Shown here in pieces: positions 43,800-55,699 of a DNA stretch of 64,000 bases. The number at the start of each line of letters is the position of its first letter. The first letter of the stretch is position 1. The notes under the pieces are model-generated. The model made no database searches. It saw only the letters and a list, made by a program, of their open reading frames with translations, and was not told the origin of the DNA. This DNA comes from Diphasiastrum complanatum (Eukaryota > Streptophyta > Lycopodiopsida > Lycopodiales > Lycopodiaceae), in assembly GCA_029204225.1 (NCBI GenBank), contig CM055096.1, forward strand, positions 44,379,967 through 44,443,966. Reading direction: 5' to 3'. Position numbers and translations under genes: made by a program.

Positions 43800-44346
43800 T
43801 GAGAACTTTTCACACATGTGAACCAGCTGCAAGTACAAAGGATCAAGAGAATGAATGATTGCACACTAAACTAGCTTCTATTCCAAAAACAATGAGATGG
43901 AAAACATTGGCAAGCTAGTTAGCATGAAGGCAAGAGCATTCATCACAATCTAACTATCATTACACCTCAAATGGATCAAATGGAAGCTTTACTTAAAGAA
44001 GTGTATTCTTGTGGTACAAAGCCACCTTATTTATAATACAATAGGCCTTCTAGAACTCGTGGAGAGAGAGAACAATCTAGATGCCACTTTGCCTCTACGT
44101 CTCTACTAGATGACAAAAAGAGAGATGGATAAAACTTGAGAATCTCTCTTTTTGAGAATCCTTTGACCTACAAGAGTAGCCACAAATGCTTCTTGATAGG
44201 TTCTAGAACTACACATCACTATGAAGACAAAAAACTCACTTGACTCTAATTGAAAAGTTACTAGACTAGTCTACCTCAAGTTTGGACAAACCCCAAAACT
44301 TGAATCTCTAAGTTTAATATTAATTTAGTTTTACAATATTTTCACA
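43800..44346 (-). repeat. 3' LTR of copia R
   Basis: TGAGAACTTTTC...ATTTTCACA on the plus strand. The polypurine tract AAGGAGGAG (minus strand, 44355-44347) precedes it. Confidence 0.95.
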
Positions 44347-44476
44347 CTCCTCCTTAAAATAAAAATAATATCTACAATACTAAGGACTTGGAGATCAAGC
44401 CAAGATTTGATCTATGTCTTTCAAAGTCCGTCTTAGCTAGAGGCTTGGTGAGTAAATCTGCATAACAATTTGAAGT

Positions 44477-47400
44477 TTATGCATGCTCAAGGAGAATCTC
44501 ACCATCCATAACTTTTTCTCTTACATAGTGGTGTGCTAACTCTATGTGTTTACTTCTTGCATGGAAGATTGGATTACTTGCAAGATATTGGGCCGAGATG
44601 CTATCACATTTGATGCAAGGTATTTCCTCCTCTTGAATGACCCCGAGCTCCACTAGTAATCTTTTGATCCAAATCACTTCCTTTGTTGTGATAGTCAAAG
44701 CCTTGTACTCGGCTTCACATGAGGATAAGGAGATAGTGTCTTGCTTCTTAGATTTCCAAGAGACAAGATTACCTCCCAAAAGCACTTGTGGACTTTCTAT
44801 CCAACTTATGGCCTACAAAATCCGAATCTGAAAAGGCAACAAGGCTTAAATCATGTCCTTTAAAACAAAGTCCATAGTCTTGAGTAGATGCAACATATCT
44901 CAAGATCCTCTTCCCCTTTTTCCAATCATGGATCTTTGGATTTTGCATGCTTTGACTAAGCTTATGCACACTAAAACTAAGATCAGCCCTAGTGATAGTG
45001 AGCCATATTAAAGAGCCTATTAGACTTCTAAAAAGTGTGATGTCCTCAAAGGATGATTCATCACAAGTTTTAGTGTCTTTAACATTAGACTCCATAGGAG
45101 TATCTATGCTTTTACAATCTTGCATTTTAAACTTCTTAAGCATAGATCTTACGTAACTTTCTTGAGAAATGAAAGCCAAGTCATTAGAGATCTTAATCTC
45201 TAATCCAAGTACATGATGTAAAAATCCAAGATCTTGCATTTTGAATTCCTTTCCTAAGGAGATCTTGGTATCAACAAGTAAATCCATGTTGCTTCCACAT
45301 AATAGAATGTCATCAACATAAATAAGCAACATGATTATATCATTACCAACATGTTTAAGATATAATGGTGGATCATATGAACTAATCTTGAAACCAATAG
45401 AAAGAAGATAATTGTTCAACCTCTCATACCAAGCCCTTGGAGCTTGTTTCAAGCCATAAAGACTTTTCAAAAGTAAGCATAGTTTTGATCCTTTGCCATT
45501 CACAACAAAACCTGGAGGTTGATGCATATATATTTCTTCTTCTAAGTAACCATTTAAGAAAGCATTGGAAACATCAAGTTGAAGCATTTTCCAATCATAA
45601 AAGCAACAAATAGTAATGAGAATTCTAATGGTTACCATCTTTGCTACGAGAGCAAAGGTTTCTTCATAATCTATGCCTTTGATCTGCGCATAGCCTTTAG
45701 CACAAAGCCTTGCTTTGAACTTATTGATTGATCCATCATTATTGAGCTTGATTCTATAGACCCACTTGCATCCAATGACATGCTTGTCATTATGTGGATC
45801 TACAAGCTGCCAAGTCTCATTTTGCATCAAAGCTTCATACTCGGCCTCCATAGCTTTGATCCAATCCTTTGATTGAAGAGCTTCCTCCATAGTTGTTGGT
45901 TCTTCAATGGAAGTGTGAAAAGCATGTAGAGAACTTGAATCCTCCACTTGTTTGCCTTTTTCCAAGTAGGTGAGTCTTCTAGGCTCGGCTCTCTCTCGGG
46001 TTGATCTTCTTGGAGTCATTGGTAGACTCGGCTTCTCTTGTGATCTTGGCCCCAACAAGTCTTCATCTTGATCAATACTTGATGAAGAGACTCCTCCTTG
46101 ATGAATAAGCTCTTGAGATTCCTGCACATTGTCCTTAATGTACATTCAATCTTCATGGAAGGTCACATCTCTACTTATCATAGTTTGATTAGTAGATGGA
46201 ACAAAAATCCTATAGGCTTTAGTTGAGTAGCCTATCATAATGCCTTTAAGAGCATTAGCATCTTATTTTTTTCGTTTCAAGAGGTACATGTACAAAGCGT
46301 ACACATTCAAATGTTCTAAGATGATTGACCTCGGATTTCCTTCCATACAACTTTTCATAAGGTGAAATATCTTCTATAGCATGATTTGGCAAAAAATTGC
46401 AAAGATAGGTAGCACATCTTATTGCTTCTCCCCTAAAATCTTTAGAAAGAGAGGCTCCTAGTCTAAGTGCCTTTGCACATTCACATAGAGTTCTATTTTT
46501 TCTTTCGGCCACTCCATTAGATTTAGGAGAGTAGGAACAAGTGAAATCTCTTCTATTGCCAAAATCATTACAAAAGTTTATGAACTTTGTGGAGATGTAT
46601 TCACCTCCATTATCAAGATAGTTGATTCTCAACAAAAGCTTTGAACTTCACAAAAAGTTTCATATGCAAGTGCTTTAGAGTAAACCCAACAAAAACGTGA
46701 GTAATCATCAATAAATGCTATAAAACATGTAGCTCCACCCTTGCTCTTGGTGGATGAGAAATGGATGTCACTATGGATGAGTTCCAAAGGTGCTTTGGAC
46801 TTGATGGTTGATCTTTGATGTGGCCTTGCATGTGATTTGGCCAATGCACATGCATCACAAGGACTTGGCTCCTTGATCATGGACTTAGGCAAACCATGAG
46901 CTAGCTCCAACTTGCACATAGATTGCATGGCCTTGGAGTTGGGATGGCCCAACCTCCTATGCCATAGATCTTCATTTGAAAGCTTTCCTTGTAGCACAAT
47001 ATCCGAGCAAAGATTAGCATTTGCATTTCCATCAAGCTTGAATAACCTTCCAAAATGAGAACATGATGCTTTTATATCATCATCTTTTGTGATCAAGCAA
47101 GTACCATCTTTAAAATCTACTTGTAGACCATCATCATTGAGTTGGCCTACACTTATTAGATTTTTAGTCAAACTAGGAACATAGAGCACATCATTAAGAT
47201 CAAGCTTATCTAGAGATATGCTTCCTATGTCTTCTATCATACATTCCTCATCATTTGCTGTATAGATACAACTTCTAGATCCTTTGTATGGTACAAGATT
47301 ACAAAAAAAGTTTTTATCACTACTCATGTGGGATGAGGCACCACTATCTAGCCACCATACACTAGAATGCTTGAAAGAGGAAGATGAAAAGTTAGACATC

Positions 47401-48280
47401 ATAAGTGAATCTTCTATGTCACAAGGAGATTCATCTTCACAAGTGATGTTGGCTTGCTTTTTCCTTTTGTAGCATTGGGAGGCAAAATGCACCTTCTTGC
47501 CACATGAGAAACAAGTAGCCTTGTACTTGTTCTTCTTCATATTGGATGAGCATGGTTGCTCCTTGGATGTCTTCTCCATTGCTTTCGTGTTGTCCTTGGA
47601 GCTCTTGCCATTCTTCTTGTCTTTTCTCTTCTCCTTGGATTTGGTGAAGAGTGCTTGATCACTTCCTCCATCCTTGAGAGACAATCTCTCAAATCTTGCC
47701 ACTCGAGTTTGATGCCTATACTCCTCGGCTATCAAGACTCCTTGTAAGGCTTCTAGAGAGGGTAAGTCCTCTTTAATTGCATAAGATTAACAATGGTATC
47801 AAAATCCTCACTTAATCCATTCAAAATAACTTGAACAATTTTTTTGGATTTGATAGAATCATCTATGCAACAAAGATCTTTATGGAGATCCTTGACTCTA
47901 GAAACATAGGATGAAGCACTTTCTTTCTTTCTTTGAAAACTTTGAAAAATCATATTTCTTAGAGTAAGGACTCTTGAAGTGTTTTTAGACTCATAAATGG
48001 ATTGAAGAGTACTCCATGCTTCTTGAGCATTGACACAAGAGCTAATCTCTCTTAGAACTTCATTAGAGACATTTAGCTTTAAAACATGAAGAGCAACACG
48101 TGCTCTTTTCTTGAATTTGGGAATTTCTTGAGGATTAGTAGGCTCCTCCTCATTTCCATTCACTATATTTATGAGATCTTGAAGTACAAGAATGGATTCT
48201 ATCCTCACTTTCCATGTACCATAATTTGTAAAAGTGAGTCTCTCACTTTGTTCTAATAGATAAGATCCCATTGAAGTCAT
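44477..48280 (-). pseudogene. copia R Gag-Pol polyprotein
   Basis: Starts at ATG 48280 with Gag (NYGTWKVRIESILVLQDLI, ARVALHVLKLNVSNEVLREI). Slip near 47765; CCHC knuckle CFSCGKKVHFASQC; protease WWLDSGASSHMS; integrase LWHRRLGHPNSK, CDACALAKSH, LIHSDIHFSS, FIAFIDDYSRFCW; slip near 46640; YLDNGGEYIS, NGVAERKNRTL; stops near 46255 and 46150; reverse transcriptase KFKARLCAKGYAQ, QLDVSNAFLNG, LLIYVDDILLCG (near 45315); slip near 44780; RNase H SKKQDTISLSSCEAEYKAL and ARSKHIELAHHYVREK; further stops downstream. The catalytic boxes are mostly intact, but at least four breaks disable it. Confidence 0.9.
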
Positions 48281-49024
48281 GCCTAGAGAATTGATTTTGG
48301 CTTACTAAATGAATGTTTTCAGAGGTTCAAAACTAATCAGATGTAGACTATTGATCACTTGGAATCAAGTAACAAATGATTGAGAACTCAAAGAAGGCCA
48401 AAAATAACAATTTCTAGGTGCTAGTCAAAATTTGCAGTTAATTTTTCAAAGCAAAAGTGGATGAAGTAAATCCGAGTTCACACGTGTGAAATAGCTTAAA
48501 AAAGTCAGATTTATCATTTAGAAAGTTTCATCCATTCATAGGATCATAGATCCAAACAATGCTTCTTAGATTGGAGAAAATTGAAAAATAGTCAAAATTT
48601 GCTATTTTGACTCCTACAATAAAGGATCTTTGATAGTACAGCCTTCAAGCATGTAAAACTCTATTTTTCTTCTTCAATATGCCTCACTTTGAGTGCAAAG
48701 AACTCTCCTTAGGATTCACCAATCCTCTTGAGGTCACTTGCATCACAATCTACACTCGATTATTTTTCCATTCATATGCAACATGGATGGAAAAGATGAG
48801 AAGTAACATAGACCCCACTCTATCTTGATTAGAGGCCTCACGCGTGCTGCTACAGTAGGCCGTATAGCTATGAAATCAGAGAAAAAGATACATTAATAAG
48901 TGATGATGAGAGTGGATCTAGCTAGCTCAAAATCGAGTGCTAGTAAGAGGCAAAATTTCACCAACAATGATGAGAAGTCATTCCATTTGACAAAGCAATG
49001 ATTAGATGTGTATTCTCCTATCAA

Positions 49025-49036
49025 GATCTGATACCA
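49025..49036 (-). promoter_or_regulatory. primer binding site of copia R
   Basis: TGGTATCAGATC on the minus strand, one mismatch to the initiator-Met site, directly after the 5' LTR. Confidence 0.9.
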
Positions 49037-49583
49037 TGAGAACTTTTCACACGTGTGAACCAGCTGCAAATACAAAGGATCAAGAGAATGAATGATTGCA
49101 CACTAAACTAGCTTCTATTCCAAAAACAATGAGATGGAAAACATTGGCAAGCTAGTTAGCATGAAGGCAAGAGCATTCATCACAATCTAACTATCATTAC
49201 ACCTCAAATGGATCAAATGGAAGCTTTACTTAAAGAAGTGTATTCTTGTGGTACAAAGCCACCTTATTTATAATACAAGAGGCCTTCTAGAACTCGTGGA
49301 GAGAGAGAACAATCTAGATGCCACTTTGCCTCTACGTCTCTACTAGATGACAAAAAGAGAGATGGATAAGACTTGAGAATCTCTCTTTTTGAGAATCCTT
49401 TGACCTACAAGAGTAGCCTCAAATGCTTCTTGATAGGTTCTAGACCTACACATCACTATGAAGACAAAAAACTAACTTGATCTAATTGGAAAGTTACTAG
49501 ACTAGTCTACCTCAAGTTTGGACAAACCCCAAAACTTGAATATCTAAGTTTAATAATATTTGTAATTTTACAATATTTTCACA
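49037..49583 (-). repeat. 5' LTR of copia R
   Basis: 547 bp; on the minus strand TGTGAAAATATTG...AAAAGTTCTCA. It has a TATA-like TATTATAAATAAGG (about 49275-49262) and a TTCACACGTGTGAA palindrome at its inner end. Confidence 0.95.
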
Positions 49584-51444
49584 TCTTTGTTGCCCACCAA
49601 GTGCTTCCATATTGATTCACCCACATTTTTTAATATGTGCATATGATCAAGCAAGTGATTGATCAAAAGGTTATTCCAATATGGTAAACAATGAAAGATG
49701 GATAGTCTTTTCATACCATTGATTGGCTTAGTCTCGGATTCAATCCAAAGTTTGTGCCAATCTGCCACGGACATTCTCTTTGGAGGCATTCTTGTTTCCG
49801 ATCTTCCTCCAAAGTCCCTTCTATAAGCATTTCTAAATGGATGATTTTCATTATGCAAGTACTTGCGATGATTTTCATACACAACTTTGTTTAAATGACG
49901 TGAGTGGCGAGCATCAATATTTGGTCCACAAATGAGACATGCGTGATATCCAGAAGTTGTAAAACCTAAAAGAATCAAATCCAATTCGTGTTATGAATAG
50001 AATTCTTTTAAAGCATAAATATTGCATGCATAAAAAATAAATATACAAACATTACAAATAATTTCATTTTATAGTCACCTGAACAATCGCCCAATCCTGG
50101 ATAGTCATGCATAGTCCACATTAACATCGCACGCAACAAAAATGTTGTCTTGAAGTGGACGCGAGATGTCATAGGCCTGGACTCCCTTCCATAGTAGTTT
50201 TCGTTCCTCAATCAATGGTGCAAAGTAGATATCCATATTTTTTTCTTCATGTTTTCCAGGAATTAGAAGTGCTAGCATGAGATGTCCTTTTTTTATGCTT
50301 AGCCAAGGTGGAATGTTATAGTTGACCAACACCACTGCCAAGTAGACCACGTGCTTGACATTTTTTCAAAGGGGTTAACCCCATCTGTTGCAAGTCCAAA
50401 TCTTATATTTCTTGTTTCACTTGCGAAACATGGAAATTCTTTGTCAATGTGTTTCCATGCAGGAGAGTCTGAGGGTACTCTCATGATCTCATCCAAAGAA
50501 CGATGTCTAGCATGCCAATTCACAAGTTCTGCCAGAGACTTGCAACGAAACAATCGTTGCAATCGTGGGATTGTTGGAAAGTGTCGTAACACCTTGCATG
50601 GGATAGTGGTCCCTTGTAAGTCATCTTGATATCGAGGAGTATCGCATGTAGGACAAGCTTTTAACCCTTGATACTCACCACAATATAAGATGCAATCTTT
50701 TGGACAAGCATGATGCAATGTATAGTCCATTCCCATTGCACTCAACATTTTTCGTGTCTCACCTCTTGTCTCTAACATAGTGTGTTTCCTTCTGGGAGTA
50801 GTTTGCGCAATAACCTGTACATAGTAAAATGAATTTTCATAATATAAAATAAAAGATCATTTAGCCAACTAAAACATTTGACTTGAACAACACATCTATT
50901 AGATTCTTAAAAAAAAAATCTCAATCTTATTTACCCAAATAAGGATGTAACACTTGTATCACTCCATTTTATATTTTGCTTGGAGGTTCGATATAAGCAA
51001 TGAAGCGGCCAAACGAGATGTCTTTGCTCCAGGATATAACGGTGTGTTTGATTCTTCTCTCAATTTTTTTTCCTCGGCACTAATAAATGATTCGCTATCA
51101 TGTTCAGTGCGTTCTTCCATATCATGATGCTCATAGACGTTATTTATCAAGTTGTTCATGATTTCAACTTCATCTTGAATGCAAAAATCATTTTCAGCAC
51201 TTGATCTTGATTCTGAAGAAGAAGAAGAAGAAGAAGATCGAGGCTGATTTGCTTTGGCACGTTGTTGTTCATCTATTTTCATCATGGCTCTCAATCCCAT
51301 ACGCTCACGACGTGATAGTTGATTGATGTGCGGCCCATCGTATGCCAATCTTGTTTTGGATATGGAGTGACTGTTGTCATCGTCACTAGAGCTAGATGAC
51401 AATTCATAGTCCTTCAAACATGGAAAACGAATTAACATATTCAT
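49584..51444 (-). pseudogene. CACTA transposase (TNP2) catalytic core
   Basis: Exons on the minus strand: DYELSSSSSDDDN (51433) with an Arg/Ser-rich stretch, EESNTPLYPGAKTSRLAASL and LQAKYK; an intron at about 50957-50812; then ACPKDCILYCGEYQGLKACP and CDTPRY, LVNWHARHRSLDEIMRVPSD, FGLATDGVNPFEKMSSTWST, a one-base slip near 50325, NYNIPPWLSIKKGHLMLALL, GVQAYD, MHDYPGLGDCSG; an intron (about 50085-49960); GFTTSGYHACLICGPNIDAR, then LPYWNNLLINHLLDHMHILK (core helix) and GNKD, where copia R enters. These are the Transposase_21 boxes of plant CACTA elements, including DGVNPF and the NIPPW box. It would bind and cut the element ends. Confidence 0.88.
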
Positions 51445-51600
51445 CAGTTAACATATAAGATTGTCATTTATGAAAATTAAGACATGCAAATGAAACACCA
51501 TATCTTAAATTAAGGCATGCAATATGAAATATAAAAAAAACAATTAATTCACATTCAATATAACTTGCTCTCACTAAATAGATAAAATGTACTTTGATAT

Positions 51601-52206
51601 TCACAAGGTACATGCTTGAGTTTGGCTCAAAGCCTTTTGTACACATCTTGGAAGAGGGTGATTGAAGCTATATCTGATGAATAGCTCTTCACCACATTTA
51701 ATGGGCCTTATCGCACATATCATTATGTATGTACTTTTTGAGTTCCTAGAAAAGTATTCTTCCTTTCCATTGGTACATTTCTCAAAATCACAATTAGTTA
51801 ATGAAGGGTGCCCAATGGAACTATTTATATATGCATCAATATTGCCATATTTTTCTGGACGCCCATCAAAGTAAGTACGATGTGATTTTGAAACATTCTC
51901 TCCTTGCACACATCGCTCTTCCAAAGAACAAGCATTGGCATTCAAGCCATAAACCTGCATTCTCCATTGGTGATGACATAGAGCATGCCAATCACCCCAA
52001 TTGTATTGAGGTCCTGCATAAGGCATTAATGTGACAACACTATTCAAGGGGATATCAATGCTAGTCAAAGAAAATAAACCCAATCCTGCATTAGAAAAGT
52101 GCTCACTTGGCTTGATCATGTACATATGACCCCAATATGAAAATGATGTTCCACATAATGGTAGTGGTACTCTATCAAGCCAACATGAATATTTTTTTTC
52201 TATCAA
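51601..52206 (-). CDS. SET domain embedded in the CACTA transposase gene
   Basis: A 201-codon open frame. Residues 31-45 and on (KPSEHFSNAGLGLFSL) match the G-x-G start of SET domains; SVVTLMPYAG matches the first beta strands; YINSSIGHPSLTNCDF (126-141) matches the knot region whose usual form is NHSC...N-C, here NSS; YIMICAIRPIKCGEELFIRYSF (160-181) matches the closing RDI-x-GEEL-x-x-Y box, with Tyr 179 kept. Such domains transfer methyl groups from S-adenosylmethionine to lysine. No CxC post-SET is seen. Upstream the protein continues in the next frame (PPYLEALVKPFDRKK), the slip lying in an A8 run near 52195. It sits between the N-terminal and core exons of the transposase on the same strand. 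Activity is doubtful, but the fold match is strong. Confidence 0.72.
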   Translation of the reverse strand: MIEKKYSCWLDRVPLPLCGTSFSYWGHMYMIKPSEHFSNAGLGLFSLTSIDIPLNSVVTLMPYAGPQYNWGDWHALCHHQWRMQVYGLNANACSLEERCVQGENVSKSHRTYFDGRPEKYGNIDAYINSSIGHPSLTNCDFEKCTNGKEEYFSRNSKSTYIMICAIRPIKCGEELFIRYSFNHPLPRCVQKALSQTQACTL

Positions 52207-52401
52207 AGGGCTTAACTAATGCTTCTAGGTAGGGAGGAAGGGGAGACTCAGTCAATGAATTTAAAACATTCTTGGATAAGTCAACAGTACATAAATTTTG
52301 TTGTTCATTTTCAAATCTTGTCAAAATGCGTCCAAGTCGTGTCTTCTTTTTTTAATGGAGTAAATCTAGTTGGGATAGGAAGAAGAGGAGATTCTACACA
52401 A

Positions 52402-52675
52402 GGTATGTGAGGTGATGTGGGATGGATAAAAATCGATGTGAGGTGTCGTGGGATGGATAGAATTGATGTGAGGTGTCATGAGATAGATAGAATTGATGTG
52501 TAGTGACATCGTGGAATGAATAGAATCCATAGTGGAATTTCCGTGAGGTGTTGTGGGATGGATAGAATCCATGTGAGGTGTCGTGGGATGAATTGGATCT
52601 ATGTGGTGATGTCGTGGGATGAATAGATTCCATGGAAAGATCTATGTGAGGTGTGGTGGAGTGAGTGACGTGCGA
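52402..52675. repeat. minisatellite within the transposase gene
   Basis: About eight imperfect units of 27-33 bp (GATGGATAGAATCCATGTGAGGTGTCGTGG type). On the minus strand the reading encodes repeats of the form SHDTSHxFYPSHDTS. Confidence 0.85.
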
Positions 52676-53337
52676 AATGGAAAAATGCATAACTTCCACA
52701 TCATGAGGTGTGTAGTGACTAGTGACATCATTATGATCATCAACAAGATCTTCATCTAATGCCAAAGATGATCCAAAATCGATATTTCTTATCTTGTTGA
52801 TAAGATTGTCAATCGACGTGTTATAAGACATTGACATCAATGTATTATTCTGCAAGAGTGAAACATTACACAAGCATTAGTTTTATTTTTTTCAAAAAAA
52901 TTATAAATATGTGTATGATAAGAACAGTACTAAATTGTCAAAATGTACCTCCAAATCCACATCGGGCTCCTCAATGTGCTTTCCAAACTTCCGCAGATGT
53001 TGCGCCACTATTTGTCTTTCTCGAATTTTCAGTCCTTTGCATTGTTTGCACTCACAATATATCTTTTCATTGTACCTCTATTGATACTAATTTCATTTTA
53101 CAATTACAAAAATGATTAGCTTAATGTTGCAAGGTAATTTATCTGTGTATAAATATAGTCCTAAGTTTTAAACAAATAATTATATAGTACCTGCAATTTA
53201 GGTCAAGGCTGGGCACCAGAACTTGATGATGATGATGTTCCATTAAGTCTTTGCTCAAGCATTTGTGCTCTTTTTTGTAATTTCATTTTGTAATAATATT
53301 GCATCTTCTTTAACTTTTCGCTATCTTGTGGAGGCAT
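52402..53337 (-). pseudogene. CACTA transposase N-terminal exons
   Basis: Exon 1 starts at ATG 53337 (MPPQDSEKLKKMQYYYKMKL, a basic helix). Exon 2 (53080-52949) follows an AG acceptor and ends at GTACAT; it encodes KIYCECKQCKGLKIRERQIV and HLRKFGKHIEEPD, the Cys-rich start typical of TNP2. Exon 3 starts at 52849 after TTGCAG and reads NNTLMSMSYNTSIDNLINKI, an acidic stretch, then the minisatellite-encoded repeats. The splice phase between exons 2 and 3 agrees (DVDLE/NNTL). Exon 1 ends in a stop before any clear donor, so its junction is unresolved. Confidence 0.7.
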
Positions 53338-54450
53338 CGTGCTTTAAACAATCGTAGAAAAAAAAAGAAAAAAGTTATATTCAACACACAATGCTGCAAA
53401 TCCAAATGTTAAGTACATAATATCTACTATACATTTAATAAATATACCTGTTTCGAGACATTTCCTCAGTAGAAGACATATTCGCTAATGAACGATTAAA
53501 TTTTATCTGTAATTTTTTAACAAGAATGTTAATGATATTGACAAAATACACTTGTTAAAATTAAAGTTAAAATTGATATGTACACACAAATTTAACAAAA
53601 TCCACAAATATCTTTATCACTAAAACATTTAGATACCTTACCAATGTCAAGTTGCTTGAACGAATATGACATTGTCTAATTCATGAAGAAAATAAACAGA
53701 TTCAAGCAAACTATGAAATAGAAGTGTGATTTCTTTTAACTATTTAGAAAACTAAGCAGTAATTAATACTTATTTGTCATTTTTAAAAAATCATCAAAAT
53801 CTTCAAAATCCCGAGTTTGGAAAAATGAAGTAACTTGAATTTGATACTTAAATGTGAAACAACTCTATTTTGGTCCCTATCGCTTGACATAGCCCATTGA
53901 ATAATCATAATTAACCAGCATCACATGAGATAGCTCAAACAGCTTGATGTCTATCAATGTAAAAAGTCTCATTTTGGCACTTCTCACCTGAGGCTCCTCA
54001 TAGAGTGACCAACTTTGAGGGATTTCATCCAAATAGATTAAATTTGTTGCCTATCGTTTGGGAATGCCAAAATTTGATGCGCAATGTGTAATTTTTTTTC
54101 TTATCACCCAACATGGCTCATCAAGTTATTAGAATCAACTAGTTTCAAATCTAGTATATTTTGTTGTACCTATTATTGTTTACATTTGATCCCTATCACA
54201 TCAGATAGCTCAAATTTGTTATCTACCATAAAAGATAGTTGTATTTTTGGCCTTTATCACTCGAAATTGTCTATTGAGTGACGAAACCAATAGAATAGTG
54301 ACTTCAAGACATTGAAATAGCTTGAATTTGGTACCTATCACTTGGAATAGTTCAAATTTGATGCCTAAAGTGTGGTTTTGCTGCTGATCACTCGACATGG
54401 CTGATCAAGGGATTAGACTCAACTAGTCTCAAATCTACTATGAATGAGAT
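53338..54450. other. AT-rich region, degenerate repeats
   Basis: Upstream of the transposase start. From about 53880 it consists of diverged units built on phrases such as ATCACTTGACAT and AGATAGCTCAAATTTG. No gene was recognised, and no clear promoter. Confidence 0.5.
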
Positions 54451-54479
54451 CTAATGACTTAGAAGATCTAGTAGAAGAG

Positions 54480-54900
54480 TTAGCAAATGGTTGCTTGCGA
54501 GCCTTTGAGAATAGCCTCCTTTGCTTAAATCCATTTACAATGCAAGTATCATAATAGAACAAATACCTTCCTTAAAATGAACATCTAAACCACTATCCAT
54601 TAGTTGCCCAACACCAAACAAGCTCCTAGTAAGATTAGAAACATAGAGTACATTTTCTATATCCAATCTTTTACAGGATCCAAGACTTAAAGAGATCCAA
54701 GACTAGCCTCACTCTCAGTACACCATGTGTCATTGGAGTAGCTCTTGTATGCCATCACGGATGAATCAACTTCATCCTCATAATCCTCAATGGTAAGGTT
54801 GTCTTGCTTACTCTCATCTTGTGCATTCTTCTTGAGCTTAATTCTTGATCATCATCACTTTTGCCATGCTTTGGATTTTCTTCTCGGACTTCCATCATGC
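54480..54900 (-). pseudogene. copia protease fragment
   Basis: On the minus strand DIENVLYVSNLTRSLFGVGQ and LMDSGLDVHFKEG (about 54650-54550) match the strand after the copia protease active site (compare copia R DLNDVLYVPSLTKNL). Upstream lies an acidic, stop-ridden stretch. It is short and has no LTR. Confidence 0.6.
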
Positions 54901-55152
54901 AATACATTTAGATTGATTGTTTTTTATCGCTTATCAATGGAATTGACCCCTATCATGTGATATAGCTCAAAATTATTGTCTATCACTTGAGATAAGACAT
55001 TGAGTGATCAAGTTAGAGTAATTTCGAGTTTACGACATTCATGTAACTTTTTTGCTTACATGTGAGACAACTTAATTTTGGTTCTAATTACTCATCATTG
55101 CTCTTTGAGTGATCATAATTGACCAACATCACATCAGATAGCTCAATCTTGG

Positions 55153-55439
55153 TGTCTATCAATGTAAATAGCCCCATTTTGGTGTCTCTATCACCTACCT
55201 AACATATAATTTTGTTGCTTATTACTTGACATGGCTCTATCAAGTGACTAGACTCAACAAGTAATATATTAAGACAACTCAAGTTCAACCCCTTGTCAAA
55301 CCCCTATTACACGTGATGACTTAAATTTTATGTCTATGCGTGGTTTTGTTGCTTATCACTCGACACGGCTCATCAAGTGATCAGACTCAACCAATCCCAA
55401 GTCTAATATACTAAGATAGCTCATATCACATGAGATAAC
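55153..55439. repeat. direct repeat, copy 1
   Basis: Starts TGTCTATCAATGTAAATAGC and is about 95% like 56466-56770, apart from a short deletion after CTCTATCAC. Confidence 0.85.
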
Positions 55440-55699
55440 TAAAATTTGATGTGTATATTTTGGAATAGCTCACTTTTGGTGCATATCACTAAAGTGACAT
55501 AAAGTGACCAAATTCGAGAAAGTGTGTGCTCATGAAATAGATTAAAGTCGATTCCCATCACTTTAGATAGTTCAAATCTAATGTCCAATACAAGATCTTG
55601 GTCCTTATCACTTGACATAGAAGATTGAGTGACTGAACTTGGTCAATCTATGATTTGGAACAATCAATTTTGGCCCCTGATAGATTGAATCTAGTCCTT

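Larger units (their letters stand above)
43800..49583 (-). mobile_element. Ty1/copia element R inside the transposase exon
   Basis: The 5,784-bp element is flanked by TCTTT (43795-43799 and 49584-49588). LTRs are 547 bp each, about 97-98% alike by eye. Removing it restores the transposase frame (codons for VGNKDSISAR), which fixes both ends to the base. It is related to copia F but more damaged. Confidence 0.95.
34691..53337 (-). mobile_element. CACTA (En/Spm) transposon with SET domain, carrying two copia insertions
   Basis: The supported extent runs from the subterminal palindrome array on the left to the transposase start on the right. Removing copia F (35477-41625) and copia R (43800-49583) leaves a minus-strand TNP2-type transposase gene with its usual order plus a SET domain. 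The terminal CACTA bases were not found. The right end may reach the palindromes at 57237-57290, where an inverted match to the left end (CTGCCAC region) is visible. Confidence 0.75.

Noticed and set aside
53871-55650. Protein-coding gene in the repeated ATCACTTGACAT region
   Set aside because: Frequent stops in all frames and a repetitive phrase structure; only the small copia fragment at 54480-54900 is supported.
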